Positions 36,692 to 46,018 of a DNA stretch of 64,000 nt are shown piece by piece. The DNA comes from Hyphomicrobiales bacterium (GTDB lineage Bacteria > Pseudomonadota > Alphaproteobacteria > Rhizobiales > JAJFHB01). The position numbers were made by a program, and so were the translations under genes. The notes below the pieces were generated by a model. That model did not search any database and was not told where the DNA came from. It saw nothing but the letters and a program-made list of their open reading frames with translations. Numbering within the stretch: position 1 is the first letter of the stretch; every line of letters begins with the position of its first letter. The DNA is taken from contig JAJFHE010000038.1 of assembly GCA_021775755.1 (NCBI GenBank), forward strand, positions 1 through 64,000, in the 5' to 3' direction.

Positions 36692-37099
36692 TCAGTAGGT
36701 CATCACCGGCTTGAGTTTCTTGGCTTGCGCAACCCAGCTTGTGACTTTCTTTTCACCCGGCAGCAGGCGCACCAGCTTGCGCTTGGCATTGGAGTCCGCC
36801 ATGGCCTTAGCGAGATTGGTCGGATTGCGGTTACGCAGTTCCTTGACGGTGTCGACGCCGGCGGCTTCGAGCAATTCGGAGTATTCTTCACCGACGCCCT
36901 TGATGCGCATCAGGTCGGCCATATTCGTCCACTTGAGAATATAGGTTTCGTCGATGCCGGTATCCGCCGCCACGGCCTTGCGGCCCTTCTTGTCGGCGGC
37001 ACGCTTCAGCAGCGCATCTGTTGTGTGAATGTTCGCCGCTTTCAGCTTCTTGGCGTATTTCGGTCCAACGCCTTCGATATCGATTATGGAGTAGCCCAT
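36692..37099 (-). CDS. DUF4332 helix-hairpin-helix protein
   Basis: 135 aa, soluble. Two copies of a helix-hairpin-helix-like unit are visible: IEGVGPKYAKKLKAANIHTT near the N-terminus and IKGVGEEYSELLEAAGVDTV near residue 65. DUF4332 proteins are predicted to bind nucleic acid or act as a structural fold; no function is established. The start at 37099 gives the usual short N-terminus. It may be co-transcribed with the upstream small gene at 37170. Confidence 0.88.
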   Translation of the reverse strand: MGYSIIDIEGVGPKYAKKLKAANIHTTDALLKRAADKKGRKAVAADTGIDETYILKWTNMADLMRIKGVGEEYSELLEAAGVDTVKELRNRNPTNLAKAMADSNAKRKLVRLLPGEKKVTSWVAQAKKLKPVMTY

Positions 37100-37169
37100 G
37101 ATTTAGTCTTCCCTTGCACGTTTCACATGTAATCCAACTGCGGCGCACCGCGCGCCGGGGCCTTTGCGC

Positions 37170-37553
37170 CTACATAAACGTGGACAGGCCCGGTACTGAA
37201 CTCACCACCTCCGCGACGAGTTCCTCGCCCGCGCGGTCTTTCGCGTAGTCGAAGACAATCTCCGCAATGTCTTTGATTTGATCGTCCTTCAAGCCAGCAC
37301 TTGTCAGCATGCCGTAAGCAGCCATGGAGTTGCCGCCGACAGCGTTGCCGATCGCCCCCATGATACCACCCTTCTTCTTCAAAGGATGAGCTCCGGCGAG
37401 ATCATCGGCATCCGGCAGGACACTCAACATCTGATCGACCAATTCAGGATTACCATCCGATTTGACAAGCGCCAGCATTGTCCCGACCGCAGCGCGCGCC
37501 GCGTCCGCATCAATGCCAACCTTTTCGGAGATTTCGTCGACGAGTTCGTCCAT
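37170..37553 (-). CDS. Small helical conserved protein (DUF2780/DUF2267-like)
   Basis: 127 aa. Begins MDELVDEISEKVGIDADAAR, continues with an Ala/Gly-rich middle (GGIMGAIGNAVGG) and a helical C-terminus. The layout resembles DUF2780 or DUF2267 proteins, which are small all-helical proteins of unknown role. ATG 37553 is used; a GTG two codons earlier is possible. No clear ribosome binding site, so the exact start is uncertain. Same strand as the DUF4332 gene, 70 bp away. Confidence 0.6.
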   Translation of the reverse strand: MDELVDEISEKVGIDADAARAAVGTMLALVKSDGNPELVDQMLSVLPDADDLAGAHPLKKKGGIMGAIGNAVGGNSMAAYGMLTSAGLKDDQIKDIAEIVFDYAKDRAGEELVAEVVSSVPGLSTFM

Positions 37554-37827
37554 CGTCACGTCAGGCAGATGTCGTCCTTGGTTCGAATCGGTTCATCATG
37601 CCCGCTGCGCGGCGGCGCGACAAGCGATCTCTTTGCCACGCATACGAATTTTCTCCCGGAAACGCGCGCTGGCGGGCTCGATGGCGCGAGAACTGGCGGA
37701 GTTTGGCTCAAAGCAGCGTTTGGGCACCGAGTCCATTTGCATGCCATAGTCGTTTACCGCTAAAACCCGGTCGAACCGCACAGTTATTCCGGCCGCGGCT
37801 TCGTACGGCCGAACAGGGAGGCGCTGA

Positions 37828-39309
37828 ATGAGCCCCGAAGGAACCGTCTACATCGGCAAAAGCATCAAGCAGGAGGGACTGAATCTCAAGCTTGCCAACC
37901 GGCACGGTCTTATCACCGGCGCCACCGGCACCGGCAAAACGGTAACCTTGCAGATTCTGGCGGAAGGTTTCTCAAGTCAGGGCGTGCCGGTGTTTGCCGC
38001 CGACGTGAAGGGCGACCTCTCCGGCATCGCGGTCGAGGGTGAGCCTAAGGACTTTCTGCTCAAACGTGCCGAGACGATCGAATACGATGACTACGGGTTC
38101 GAGGATTTCCCGACCGTATTCTGGGATCTCTTCGGCGAGCAGGGCCATCCGATCCGGACAACAATTTCCGAAATGGGCCCGTTGCTTCTGTCCCGTCTTC
38201 TGAACCTTTCGGAGGCTCAGGAAGGGGCGCTCAACATCGCCTTCCGGATCGCCGACGACGAGGGCCTGGCGGTGCTCGATCTGAAAGACCTGCGCGCCCT
38301 GATGATCAACCTCGGACAACGCTCGAAAGAAATCAGAACCGAGTACGGATCCGTGCACTCCGCAACCATTGGAGCAATCCAGCGCCGCCTTCTGGTGCTT
38401 GAAGAGCAGGGAGCGGAGAATTTTTTCGGCGAGCCGGCGCTCGACATCAAGGACCTCATGCGCACGACCCGGAACGGGCGCGGCTATATCAACATTCTCG
38501 CCGCCGACAAGCTGATGCAGTCGCCGCAGCTCTACGCGACATTCCTGCTCTGGTTGCTGTCGGAGCTTTTTGAGGATCTTCCCGAGGTCGGCGATCCGGA
38601 CAAACCGAAGCTCGTCTTCTTTTTCGACGAGGCGCATTTGCTCTTCGACGAAGCGCCAAAGGCTTTGGTTGAGAAGGTTGAGCAGGTTGTACGTCTTATC
38701 CGCTCAAAGGGCGTCGGCGTCTACTTCGTCACACAAAACCCGCTTGATGTGCCCGACGGCGTGCTGGCGCAGCTCGGCAACCGTATCCAGCATGCGCTGC
38801 GCGCCTTTACGCCACGCGACCAGAAGGCGGTGCGCGCTGCGGCCGATACGTTCCGGCAAAACCCGGACTTCGATGCCGAGGAAATCATCACCCAGCTCGG
38901 GGTCGGCGAAGCGCTGGTGTCGGTGCTTGAGAAGAAGGGTGTGCCGTCCGTCGTGCAACGAACCCTGATCCGTCCGCCGTCGTCCCGGCTCGGACCGATT
39001 GAACCCGACGAACGCAGGCAGGCGGTCCAGCAAAGTCCGGTCTATGGCATCTACGACGAATCGAACGACCGCGAGTCAGCCTATGAAATCCTTGCCAAGC
39101 GCGCGGAGAAACGCGCAGCGGCAGAAGCCAAAGCGCGCGAAGAAGAAGAGCGCGAGAAGGAACGCAAGCGCGAAGAGCGGGCATCGCGGCCGCGCGGCCG
39201 CCAGCGCCAGTCCGCATCGGAGCGCTTTTTCAAGAACCTCGCCGGCTCGGTTGGCCGCCAGATCGGTTCGGCCCTCGTGCGGGGAATACTCGGGAGCCTG
39301 AGGCGCTAG
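37828..39309 (+). CDS. HerA/FtsK-like ATPase, DUF853 (YjgR) family
   Basis: 493 aa, the usual size. Walker [11 protein letters not shown] near the N-terminus, Walker [14 protein letters not shown] in the middle, and a charged basic/acidic C-terminal tail rich in Arg, Glu and Lys (about residues 425-465). DUF853 proteins are related to HerA helicase translocases, but their substrate is unknown. ATG 37828 is preceded by GGGAGG. No nuclease partner such as NurA is adjacent, so a defence or repair role cannot be inferred from context. Confidence 0.93.
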   Translation: MSPEGTVYIGKSIKQEGLNLKLANRHGLITGATGTGKTVTLQILAEGFSSQGVPVFAADVKGDLSGIAVEGEPKDFLLKRAETIEYDDYGFEDFPTVFWDLFGEQGHPIRTTISEMGPLLLSRLLNLSEAQEGALNIAFRIADDEGLAVLDLKDLRALMINLGQRSKEIRTEYGSVHSATIGAIQRRLLVLEEQGAENFFGEPALDIKDLMRTTRNGRGYINILAADKLMQSPQLYATFLLWLLSELFEDLPEVGDPDKPKLVFFFDEAHLLFDEAPKALVEKVEQVVRLIRSKGVGVYFVTQNPLDVPDGVLAQLGNRIQHALRAFTPRDQKAVRAAADTFRQNPDFDAEEIITQLGVGEALVSVLEKKGVPSVVQRTLIRPPSSRLGPIEPDERRQAVQQSPVYGIYDESNDRESAYEILAKRAEKRAAAEAKAREEEEREKERKREERASRPRGRQRQSASERFFKNLAGSVGRQIGSALVRGILGSLRR

Positions 39310-39315
39310 TCGTGC

Positions 39316-40449
39316 TCAGGCTTCGACGATTTCGGTGCCGTTGATTTCTATGTCGAAGCCGGAGAGGCCAACATAGTGGCGGTCCTGGGTGGCGAGCAGG
39401 CGGATTGAGTTGACGCCGAGATCGCGCAGGATCTGGGCGCCGAGGCCAACATCGCGCCATTCCTGTTCGCGTGCCTTGGCGCTTTGCGTGTCTTCGCCGG
39501 TTTCAGGCGCGTCTTCGTCTGACTTGTCTTCGTCGAAATTTTCAGCGGGAACGCCTGCGGCGCCCTTGCGCAGGTAGACGAAGACCCCGCGTCCGGATTT
39601 CTCAAACTGTGAGTAAACTTCCTGGAGTGCGGCACGCCGGCCGAACACGTCATCAACGACATTTTCGCCATGCAGCCGGGTCAGGACATCTTCGCCTTCG
39701 CCAATATCGCCGAACACAAGCGCCAGATGCTGGATCGCATCATACGGCGTGGAATAGGCGATACCGTGTGCCGGTCCGATCGGTGTGTCCACGGCAAACT
39801 CCGATGTCCGCTCAACGAGGCGCTCGCGCTTTTGCCGGTAGCCGATGAGGTCGGCGACCGAAATGATCTTGAAACCGTGCTCTCGGGCAAAAGCGAGCAC
39901 CTGGTCACCGCGCTTAACCGTGCCGTCGTCGTTCACCAGCTCTGCCAGCACTCCGACCGGTTCGAGCCCCGCCAGCCGCGCGAGATCAACAGCGGCCTCC
40001 GTATGGCCCGAACGCATCAATACACCGCCCTGTTTGGCTATGAGCGGAAACACATGCCCCGGTCGGACGAAATCCTCCGCCGCAACATTGCCGTTGGCGA
40101 GCGCCCGCACCGTATTGCAGCGCTCTTCCGCTGAAATCCCCGTTGTCAGACCGACCTTATAGTCGATCGAAATTGTGAACGCCGTGCCAAGCGGTGCGTC
40201 GTTGGTCGCCACCATCGGGTCGAGCTTGAAACGCCGCGCGCCGGCCGCCGTTACCGGCGTGCAGACGATGCCGCTGGTATGGCGCACCATGAAGGCGATT
40301 TGCTCGGGTTTTGCCTCGGATGCCGCGAGAATAAGATCGCCTTCGTTTTCGCGGTCGGCATCGTCGACGACAACGATCATTTCGCCGTCACGAATGGCAG
40401 CGATGGCTGTCTCAACGGAGTCCAGATTGCTGCTGTCAGAAGCGTTCAT
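39316..40449 (-). CDS. ribB: 3,4-dihydroxy-2-butanone-4-phosphate synthase with degenerate GTP-cyclohydrolase II domain
   Basis: 377 aa. Residues about 10-210 are a complete RibB domain (VDDADRENEGDLI, RPGHVFPLIAKQGGVLMRSGHTEAAVDL), converting ribulose 5-phosphate to the riboflavin four-carbon precursor. The rest aligns in order with GTP cyclohydrolase II, but the zinc-binding cysteines are missing: the segment expected near DVFG..RCDC reads VVDDVFGRRAALQEV. This half is therefore probably not a cyclohydrolase, and another RibA should exist elsewhere. Convergent with the HerA-like gene, only 6 bp apart. No FMN riboswitch was recognised upstream. Confidence 0.93.
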   Translation of the reverse strand: MNASDSSNLDSVETAIAAIRDGEMIVVVDDADRENEGDLILAASEAKPEQIAFMVRHTSGIVCTPVTAAGARRFKLDPMVATNDAPLGTAFTISIDYKVGLTTGISAEERCNTVRALANGNVAAEDFVRPGHVFPLIAKQGGVLMRSGHTEAAVDLARLAGLEPVGVLAELVNDDGTVKRGDQVLAFAREHGFKIISVADLIGYRQKRERLVERTSEFAVDTPIGPAHGIAYSTPYDAIQHLALVFGDIGEGEDVLTRLHGENVVDDVFGRRAALQEVYSQFEKSGRGVFVYLRKGAAGVPAENFDEDKSDEDAPETGEDTQSAKAREQEWRDVGLGAQILRDLGVNSIRLLATQDRHYVGLSGFDIEINGTEIVEA

Positions 40450-40535
40450 TGCGATCCTCTAGATTCTGCGGATTTGCCGGCGCGGACATTTGCGTTCCAG
40501 CGCGTGTCCTATACCAAGCCGCACAGACAAAGAAA

Positions 40536-40563
40536 AGGCCGGGGCACATCCGTGCCCCGGCCT
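40536..40563 (-). terminator. Rho-independent terminator of PuuD-like gene
   Basis: AGGCCGGGGCAC (40536-40547) pairs perfectly with GTGCCCCGGCCT (40552-40563) over a 4-nt loop. On the minus strand the stem is followed by UUUUCUUU. It lies 23 bp after the stop of the leftward PuuD-like gene. Confidence 0.92.
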
Positions 40564-40585
40564 GAATTCGAGCGTGCTGGGGTGG

Positions 40586-41197
40586 CTAGAAGCCGAACCC
40601 TCCGTTCTGCGCCGCGACCATGCAGAAGAGCATGGGGATGGAGAGCAGCGTGTTGGTGCGCGAAAACAGCATCGCCGTGCGCGCCGCCGCGGCCTTTTCG
40701 TCCGCCGCGACCTCGACCATGCCAAGCGCCTTCTTCTGGTTCGGCCAGATGACGAACCACACGTTGAACCACATGATGACGCCGAGCCACATGCCGATGC
40801 CGATCGGGGTCGATGCGCCGCCATCTGTGCTGCCGAGTGCAATGGCATCGACGAGATAGCCGTTCATCGCAGCGAGGATCAGGCCGGTAACGATCGTCGC
40901 CATGGCGCCCCAGCGGAACCACCACAAGGCAGCGGGTGCGATGACCTTGCCGATGGCCGGTTTCTGGTCATCGGGAATGTTCGGCATATTGGGGATCTGC
41001 ACGAAGTTGAAATACCACAGCAGGCCGATCCACATGACGCCGCTCAATACATGCAGCCAGCGGAAGAAAAACGCGAACCAGCCATGATCGAATATCGGGC
41101 CCGAACCAAGAGCCGATGCGAGTACAAGATAGAGAATGACGGTTAGGACGACACCGGCCACCACCGTATTCCTGAGATTTGAAAGTATCGAAGCCAT
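40586..41197 (-). CDS. PuuD-like membrane protein without cytochrome domain
   Basis: 203 aa with about four or five membrane spans. WLHVLSGVMWIGLLWYFNFVQIP and WFNVWFVIWPNQKK match the membrane part of urate hydroxylase PuuD (DUF989). Bacterial PuuD of uric acid catabolism is usually about 400 aa with a C-terminal cytochrome c domain, which is absent here, as is any CxxCH. It may be a stand-alone paralogue of different function. Start 41197 has AAGGAGA 5 nt upstream. Confidence 0.8.
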   Translation of the reverse strand: MASILSNLRNTVVAGVVLTVILYLVLASALGSGPIFDHGWFAFFFRWLHVLSGVMWIGLLWYFNFVQIPNMPNIPDDQKPAIGKVIAPAALWWFRWGAMATIVTGLILAAMNGYLVDAIALGSTDGGASTPIGIGMWLGVIMWFNVWFVIWPNQKKALGMVEVAADEKAAAARTAMLFSRTNTLLSIPMLFCMVAAQNGGFGF

Positions 41198-41382
41198 CGT
41201 TTTCTCCTTCATCGCTCCGCGCCGTGAATGCGTGGAGGCATGCTGTCGTTGTCCAGCTGTTATGCCATCCAGTACTCTGAAGGCCACGCTGTTTGACTCT
41301 GTGAAACCCCTAAATTCGTGAGCGCAAATTAGCGGTTCGCCTGAGTCTGTGCAAGCAGCGGTATCGTTTTGTGCGAACCGAT

Positions 41383-41421
41383 AAAAAACGCCCTCCGCCG
41401 GGCAAGCCAGCGGAAGGCGTT
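41383..41421 (-). terminator. Rho-independent terminator of glutaryl-CoA dehydrogenase gene
   Basis: Minus-strand RNA AACGCCUUCCGC pairs with GCGGAGGGCGUU (one U-G pair) around an 11-nt loop, and a U6 tract follows. It lies 23 bp beyond the gcdH stop. Confidence 0.93.
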
Positions 41422-41444
41422 TTGAATTCGAACCCGGTGCCGTT

Positions 41445-42656
41445 TTAAAAGAAGGCCTGTATCCCGGTCTGGGCACGGCCAAGAATGAGGGCGTGCACAT
41501 CGTGCGTGCCTTCGTAGGTGTTGACCGTTTCCAGATTGACCATATGACGGATGACATGGAACTCATCGGAAATGCCGTTGCCGCCGTGCATGTCGCGGGC
41601 CACGCGCGCGATGTCGAGTGCCTTGCCGCAATTGTTGCGCTTGAGCATCGATATCGATGGCGGTGCGGCGGTTCCCTGCTCGAGCATGCGGCCAAGCTGC
41701 AAGGCGCCCTGCAGGCCAAGCGATATCTCCGTCTGCATGTCGGCAAGCTTCTTCTGAATGAGCTGATTGGCGGCAAGCGGGCGGCCGAACTGGTTGCGGT
41801 CCATCACATACTGGCGCGCCTGATGCCAGCATGCCTCGGCGGCACCCATGGCGCCCCAGGCGATGCCGTAGCGCGCCCGGTTGAGGCAGCCGAAGGGGCC
41901 GGACAAACCACGCGCGTTCGGCAAGCGGTTTTCTTCCGGCACAAAAACGTCGTCGAGTACGATTTCACCCGTAACCGAGGCGCGCAAAGAAAATTTTCCT
42001 TCGATTTTCGGCGTCGAAAACCCGTCGAATCCGCGCTCGACGATAAACCCGCAGATACCTTCTTCTTCCAGTTTCGCCCACACAACGGCGATGTCGGAAA
42101 TCGGAGAATTAGTGATCCACATCTTGGCGCCGTTCAGCCGGTAACCACCGTCGACGGATTTGGCACGGGTCTTCATGCCCCCGGGGTCGGAGCCGTGATC
42201 GGGTTCGGTGAGGCCGAAGCAGCCGACCATTTCGCCGCTTGCCAGTTTCGGCAGGAACCGGTTGCGTTGATCTTCCGAGCCATAGGCGAGGATCGGATAG
42301 GCAACGAGACTGTTCTGGACGCTCATCGCAGAACGGTAACCTGAATCGATGCGCTCGACTTCGCGTGCGATGATGCCATAGGCAACATAGCCAAGCCCCG
42401 AACCGCCATACTGTTCCGGCACTGTCACCGCCAGCAGGCCGAGCTCGCCCATCTCGTTCATGATCTCGCGATCGAACTCTTCATTTCGAAACGCGTTGAG
42501 AACCCGCGGTGCAAGTTTGTCCTGGCAATAGGAGCGAACGCTGTCCTGGATCATGCGTTCTTCCTCGGAGAACTGGGCGTGAAGGCCCAGGGGATCTTCC
42601 CAGTCAAATTCTGCGACGGGGCGCGGCCCCTCCGCCACGGATGCTGCCTGTGACAT
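41445..42656 (-). CDS. gcdH: Glutaryl-CoA dehydrogenase
   Basis: 403 aa. Acyl-CoA dehydrogenase-fold flavoenzyme that converts glutaryl-CoA to crotonyl-CoA in lysine, tryptophan and benzoate catabolism. [15 protein letters not shown] and [16 protein letters not shown] match the family; the catalytic base Glu is in [19 protein letters not shown] 42656 is chosen because AAGAGGTAG is upstream and the extra 26 in-frame residues are atypical. It ends in a strong terminator, and the next upstream gene (ptrB) is 116 bp away, so it may be a separate unit. Confidence 0.95.
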   Translation of the reverse strand: MSQAASVAEGPRPVAEFDWEDPLGLHAQFSEEERMIQDSVRSYCQDKLAPRVLNAFRNEEFDREIMNEMGELGLLAVTVPEQYGGSGLGYVAYGIIAREVERIDSGYRSAMSVQNSLVAYPILAYGSEDQRNRFLPKLASGEMVGCFGLTEPDHGSDPGGMKTRAKSVDGGYRLNGAKMWITNSPISDIAVVWAKLEEEGICGFIVERGFDGFSTPKIEGKFSLRASVTGEIVLDDVFVPEENRLPNARGLSGPFGCLNRARYGIAWGAMGAAEACWHQARQYVMDRNQFGRPLAANQLIQKKLADMQTEISLGLQGALQLGRMLEQGTAAPPSISMLKRNNCGKALDIARVARDMHGGNGISDEFHVIRHMVNLETVNTYEGTHDVHALILGRAQTGIQAFF

Positions 42657-42772
42657 CGGTCTACCTCTTATGATCTCAAATCGTGTGAATTGCGCGCAAC
42701 CTAGCGCGTGAACCGGGAGTTTCGCAAGTCCGCCCACGCGAACGCGTCAAATCGCCTGAAAATTGCGATTTC

Positions 42773-44872
42773 TTAGCTGGAAGCAACCGTCTTGCCGGTT
42801 ATTGCCAGCGCGAAAGCGTAGACCAGCGCTACCTCCTTCAGCCTGTCAAAGCGCCCGGCAGCCCCTCCATGCCCCGCCGACATGTTGGTTTTCAACAACA
42901 GCAAGCGATCATTGGACCGGCGATCCCTGAGCCTTGCCACCCATTTCGCAGGCTCCCAGTAGGTGACGCGCGGATCGGTCAGGCCGGCTACCGCCATGAT
43001 GTGCGGATAGTCCCGCGCCGACACATTGTCATAGGGCGAATAGGACGCGATCTGCTCGTAGTCCGTTTTGCTCTCGACCGGGTTGCCCCACTCGGGCCAC
43101 TCCGGCGGCGTCAAAGGCAGGGTGTCGTCGAGCATCGTGTTCAGAACATCGACGAACGGAACCTCCGCGATGATGCCGCCGAAACACTCGGGTGCAAGAT
43201 TTGCAATCGCTCCCATGAGCATGCCGCCGGCGCTGCCGCCATGGGCGACGATACGGTCGCTTTGTGTGAATCCGTCCGCGACAAGGAACTTCGCAGCGTC
43301 AATAAAGTCGCTAAAGCTGTTGGTCTTGTACTCCCGCTTGCCGAGGCGGTACCAGCGATAGCCTTTGTCCTTGCCGCCGCGAACATGCGCCACCGCATAA
43401 ATGAAGCCGCGGTCGACCAGCGACAGGCAGTTGGTCGAAAACGAGGCCGGGATGCTGATGCCGTATGCACCGTATCCGTAAAGCAGGAGCGGTGCCGATC
43501 CGTCGAGCGGTGTGGAGCGCCTGTAAAGCAGAGACACCGGAACCGTCTCGCCATCCTCCGCAGTCGCATAAACGCGCCGGGTAACGTAATCTTCTGGATC
43601 GTGGCCGCTCGGAACTTCCTGCGTCTTGACGAGGTTGCGCCCGCGGCTAACCATATCGTAGTCGAAAACCTGTGCCGGGGTGGTCATGGACGAATAGGTA
43701 AAGCGCAGGGTCGCGGTATCGAATTCATAACCCGCGGACGGGCCAAGCGCGTACGCCTCTTCATCGAATGCAATGTCGTGTTCTTTTCCGCCGAAAAACT
43801 CGGTGATGACCACGCGCGGCAAGCCGTCTTCGCGCTCCAGTCGCACCATGTGATCGCGGTAAACCACATGGGTGAGGATCAGCCGGCCGGCTTTGTGTGC
43901 CACGAGGTCGGACCAGTTTTCGCGACCAGGCGCGCTCAGCGGCGTTGTAACGATGCGAAAATCCTCGCTGTTGCCGCTATTCGTCAGAATGATCAGCCGG
44001 TCACCATTGTGTTCGACCTGATATTCATGGCCGCGTTCACGCGATGCGACACAACGCATCTCTCCACGCGGATTGGAACTGTCGATCAGATAGACCTCGG
44101 ACGTCTCGTGATCATGCGCGGAGATCTCGATGAATGCACGGCTTTGAGTGGTGCCGACACCGACGAAGAAACCCGGGTCCTCTTCCTCGTAGATGAGGAC
44201 ATCTTCGCTTTGCGCTGTGCCGAGCGCATGCAGGTAGACCTTTGAGGGCCGGTGATTTTCATCCAGCCGCGTGTAAAAGAAATGCCGTGCATCCGCCGTC
44301 CAGACCGCTGATCCGGATGTGTCGTCAATCAGATCATCACAGAGCTTTCCTCCGGCAACGCTAACCACGCGCAAGGTGTAGTACTCAGAGCCGCGCTCGT
44401 CGCTGCCATAGGCGACCAGTTCGTGATCAGGGCTGTGCGCCACGCCGCCCAGATTGAAGTAGTCCTTGCCCTTTGCGAGCGCATCTCCATCCAGAAGGAC
44501 CTTTTCGTCCGAACCGCCGCGCGCGATGCGGCAATACCGCGGATGCTGTCCGCCTGTTACATAGTCGTAGTAGTAGGCATAGGGCCCATCGGGGGCCGGC
44601 GGTGAGGCGTCGTCTTCCTTGATGCGGCCTTTCATTTCCGAGAACAGGACGCTTTGCAGGTCTTCCGTTTGATGAAGCTGCGCCTTCGTGTAGTCGTTTT
44701 CCGCCTCAAGATGCGCGCGTATCTCCGCATCGAGAACCGCCGGATCGCGCATCACCTCCTGCCAGTTGTCGGCGCGCAGCCACGCATATTCATCACTGCT
44801 CGTGATGCCATGATGGGATTGTTCCACCGGGCGCTTTTGAGCGACGGGCGGTTGCGGGGAACGGGAGGTCAT
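42773..44872 (-). CDS. ptrB: Oligopeptidase B (S9 prolyl-oligopeptidase family)
   Basis: 699 aa, the usual size for oligopeptidase B, which cuts small peptides after basic residues in the cytoplasm. N-terminal seven-bladed propeller region (about 70-410) and C-terminal alpha/beta hydrolase with nucleophile Ser in HGGSAGGMLMG; the Asp lies in the VAGLTDPRVTYWEP region and the His in SAGHGGAAGR. No signal peptide. Lies 13 bp downstream of msrB, likely in one operon with msrB and the MaoC gene. Confidence 0.95.
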   Translation of the reverse strand: MTSRSPQPPVAQKRPVEQSHHGITSSDEYAWLRADNWQEVMRDPAVLDAEIRAHLEAENDYTKAQLHQTEDLQSVLFSEMKGRIKEDDASPPAPDGPYAYYYDYVTGGQHPRYCRIARGGSDEKVLLDGDALAKGKDYFNLGGVAHSPDHELVAYGSDERGSEYYTLRVVSVAGGKLCDDLIDDTSGSAVWTADARHFFYTRLDENHRPSKVYLHALGTAQSEDVLIYEEEDPGFFVGVGTTQSRAFIEISAHDHETSEVYLIDSSNPRGEMRCVASRERGHEYQVEHNGDRLIILTNSGNSEDFRIVTTPLSAPGRENWSDLVAHKAGRLILTHVVYRDHMVRLEREDGLPRVVITEFFGGKEHDIAFDEEAYALGPSAGYEFDTATLRFTYSSMTTPAQVFDYDMVSRGRNLVKTQEVPSGHDPEDYVTRRVYATAEDGETVPVSLLYRRSTPLDGSAPLLLYGYGAYGISIPASFSTNCLSLVDRGFIYAVAHVRGGKDKGYRWYRLGKREYKTNSFSDFIDAAKFLVADGFTQSDRIVAHGGSAGGMLMGAIANLAPECFGGIIAEVPFVDVLNTMLDDTLPLTPPEWPEWGNPVESKTDYEQIASYSPYDNVSARDYPHIMAVAGLTDPRVTYWEPAKWVARLRDRRSNDRLLLLKTNMSAGHGGAAGRFDRLKEVALVYAFALAITGKTVASS

Positions 44873-44885
44873 GTGTGGCGTCTGC

Positions 44886-45314
44886 TCAGTCTTCGTCTGT
44901 TTTGAGATGGAGCGCGGTGCCGTTCATGCAGTAGCGCTGGCCTGTGGGGGCCGGACCATCGGGAAAGACATGGCCCAGATGCGCATCGCATCTGGCGCAG
45001 CGAACCTCAGTTCGCACCATGAAGAGCGAGCGGTCGCGGTGCTCCGAGACGGCGCCGGTTGCGCAGGGTTCGTAAAAGCTCGGCCATCCGCTGCCGGAGT
45101 CAAACTTTGCATCGGACCCGAACAACGCCTCGCCGCAGCAAACGCAGGCATAGGTGCCTTCTGCCTTTTCATCGTTGTAAGTGTGAGAAAATGGCCGCTC
45201 GGTGGCATGCCGGCGCGTGACATCGTACTGATCCGGTGTGAGCTGGCGGCGCCATTCTTCGTCGGATTTTTCAACCCGTGTGGCAGGGATATTATCGGTT
45301 TCTGATTTCGGCAT
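44886..45314 (-). CDS. msrB: Peptide methionine (R)-S-oxide reductase
   Basis: 142 aa. Repairs methionine-R-sulfoxide in proteins. Two CxxC zinc pairs are visible (CVCCGE and [10 protein letters not shown]), with the catalytic Cys in RYCMNGTAL and the conserved [10 protein letters not shown] segment. Cytoplasmic; no signal peptide. It lies between the MaoC gene (8 bp upstream) and ptrB (13 bp downstream), all leftward. Confidence 0.97.
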   Translation of the reverse strand: MPKSETDNIPATRVEKSDEEWRRQLTPDQYDVTRRHATERPFSHTYNDEKAEGTYACVCCGEALFGSDAKFDSGSGWPSFYEPCATGAVSEHRDRSLFMVRTEVRCARCDAHLGHVFPDGPAPTGQRYCMNGTALHLKTDED

Positions 45315-45322
45315 CGATCATC

Positions 45323-45775
45323 TCATTCGTAGAAAAGGGTTATGGTGTCGGCGGTCAACGCGGGTTTCTCCTCACCTTCGATGTCCACTGTAACCCGGGA
45401 TATTGCCCTCAGACTGCCGCCGCCGTGGACGGCCCTGGTCAGGAACAGGCGACCCCTGAGCCGCGAGTCCGACGGGACCATGTTGGTGAAGCGGATTTTA
45501 TTGGCGCCGTAGTTGATCGTTCGTTTGACGGAAGTGATTTCTAGAATCTCATTTAGGAAGTGCGGCACGAGGGACAATGTCAAATAACCGTGAGCGATGG
45601 TTGGCATGTCGAGTTCGCGGCGCACTCTTTCAGGGTCGACGTGGATCCACTGATGATCGCCCGTCGACTCCGCAAAGTTATCAATGCGCTTCTGATCGAC
45701 AAGGAGCCAGTCGCTGGCGCCGATTTCCGTGCCTTGTTCTGCCGCCAGATCCGCCAGCGTTGGAAATATCCGCAT
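45323..45775 (-). CDS. MaoC-like (R)-specific enoyl-CoA hydratase
   Basis: 150 aa hot-dog-fold protein. The catalytic Asp and His are in FAESTGDHQWIHVD, the hydratase motif; IAHGYLTLSLVPHFL is the following conserved helix. The family hydrates trans-2-enoyl-CoA to (R)-3-hydroxyacyl-CoA, feeding fatty acid or polyhydroxyalkanoate metabolism. ATG 45775 with GAGAGGG upstream. First gene of the leftward MaoC-msrB-ptrB unit. Confidence 0.93.
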   Translation of the reverse strand: MRIFPTLADLAAEQGTEIGASDWLLVDQKRIDNFAESTGDHQWIHVDPERVRRELDMPTIAHGYLTLSLVPHFLNEILEITSVKRTINYGANKIRFTNMVPSDSRLRGRLFLTRAVHGGGSLRAISRVTVDIEGEEKPALTADTITLFYE

Positions 45776-45839
45776 AGAGCCCTCTCCGGCCTGTCGATCT
45801 TATAAAAATGCGTGGTTCACAAAGCCGAGAACGCGTCAT

Positions 45840-46018
45840 TTGTAAAGGGTAGGGGATCGTTCAAATTTTCAACGAATTTCCGAAGAAATCAACTAAAATA
45901 AGTATTAGTTATGTATAAAAATCTATATTACTGTGTGTAAAATTCGATGTCCTAGCTAAATTGAATATTCTGTTCTAGTGAATATAAGGGGTCAAGAATA
46001 ATAAAAAAGAGCGGGCAT
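45840..46018 (+). promoter_or_regulatory. A+T-rich upstream region of DUF2336 gene
   Basis: Base composition switches abruptly to strongly A+T-rich between about 45865 and 46010 while both flanks are about 60% G+C. This is probably the promoter region of the gene at 46019 and a plausible target for a MucR-type silencer. No precise -10/-35 pair is claimed. Confidence 0.5.

Noticed and set aside
37828-39309. Antiviral HerA-based defence system
   Set aside because: The DUF853 ATPase stands alone among housekeeping genes with no nuclease, SIR2 or DUF4297 partner; this looks like the common YjgR-type gene.
40450-40535. FMN riboswitch upstream of ribB
   Set aside because: The gene is leftward and its leader lies to the right of 40449. 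No conserved RFN-element segments were recognised there, and the obvious hairpin belongs to the PuuD-like gene terminator.
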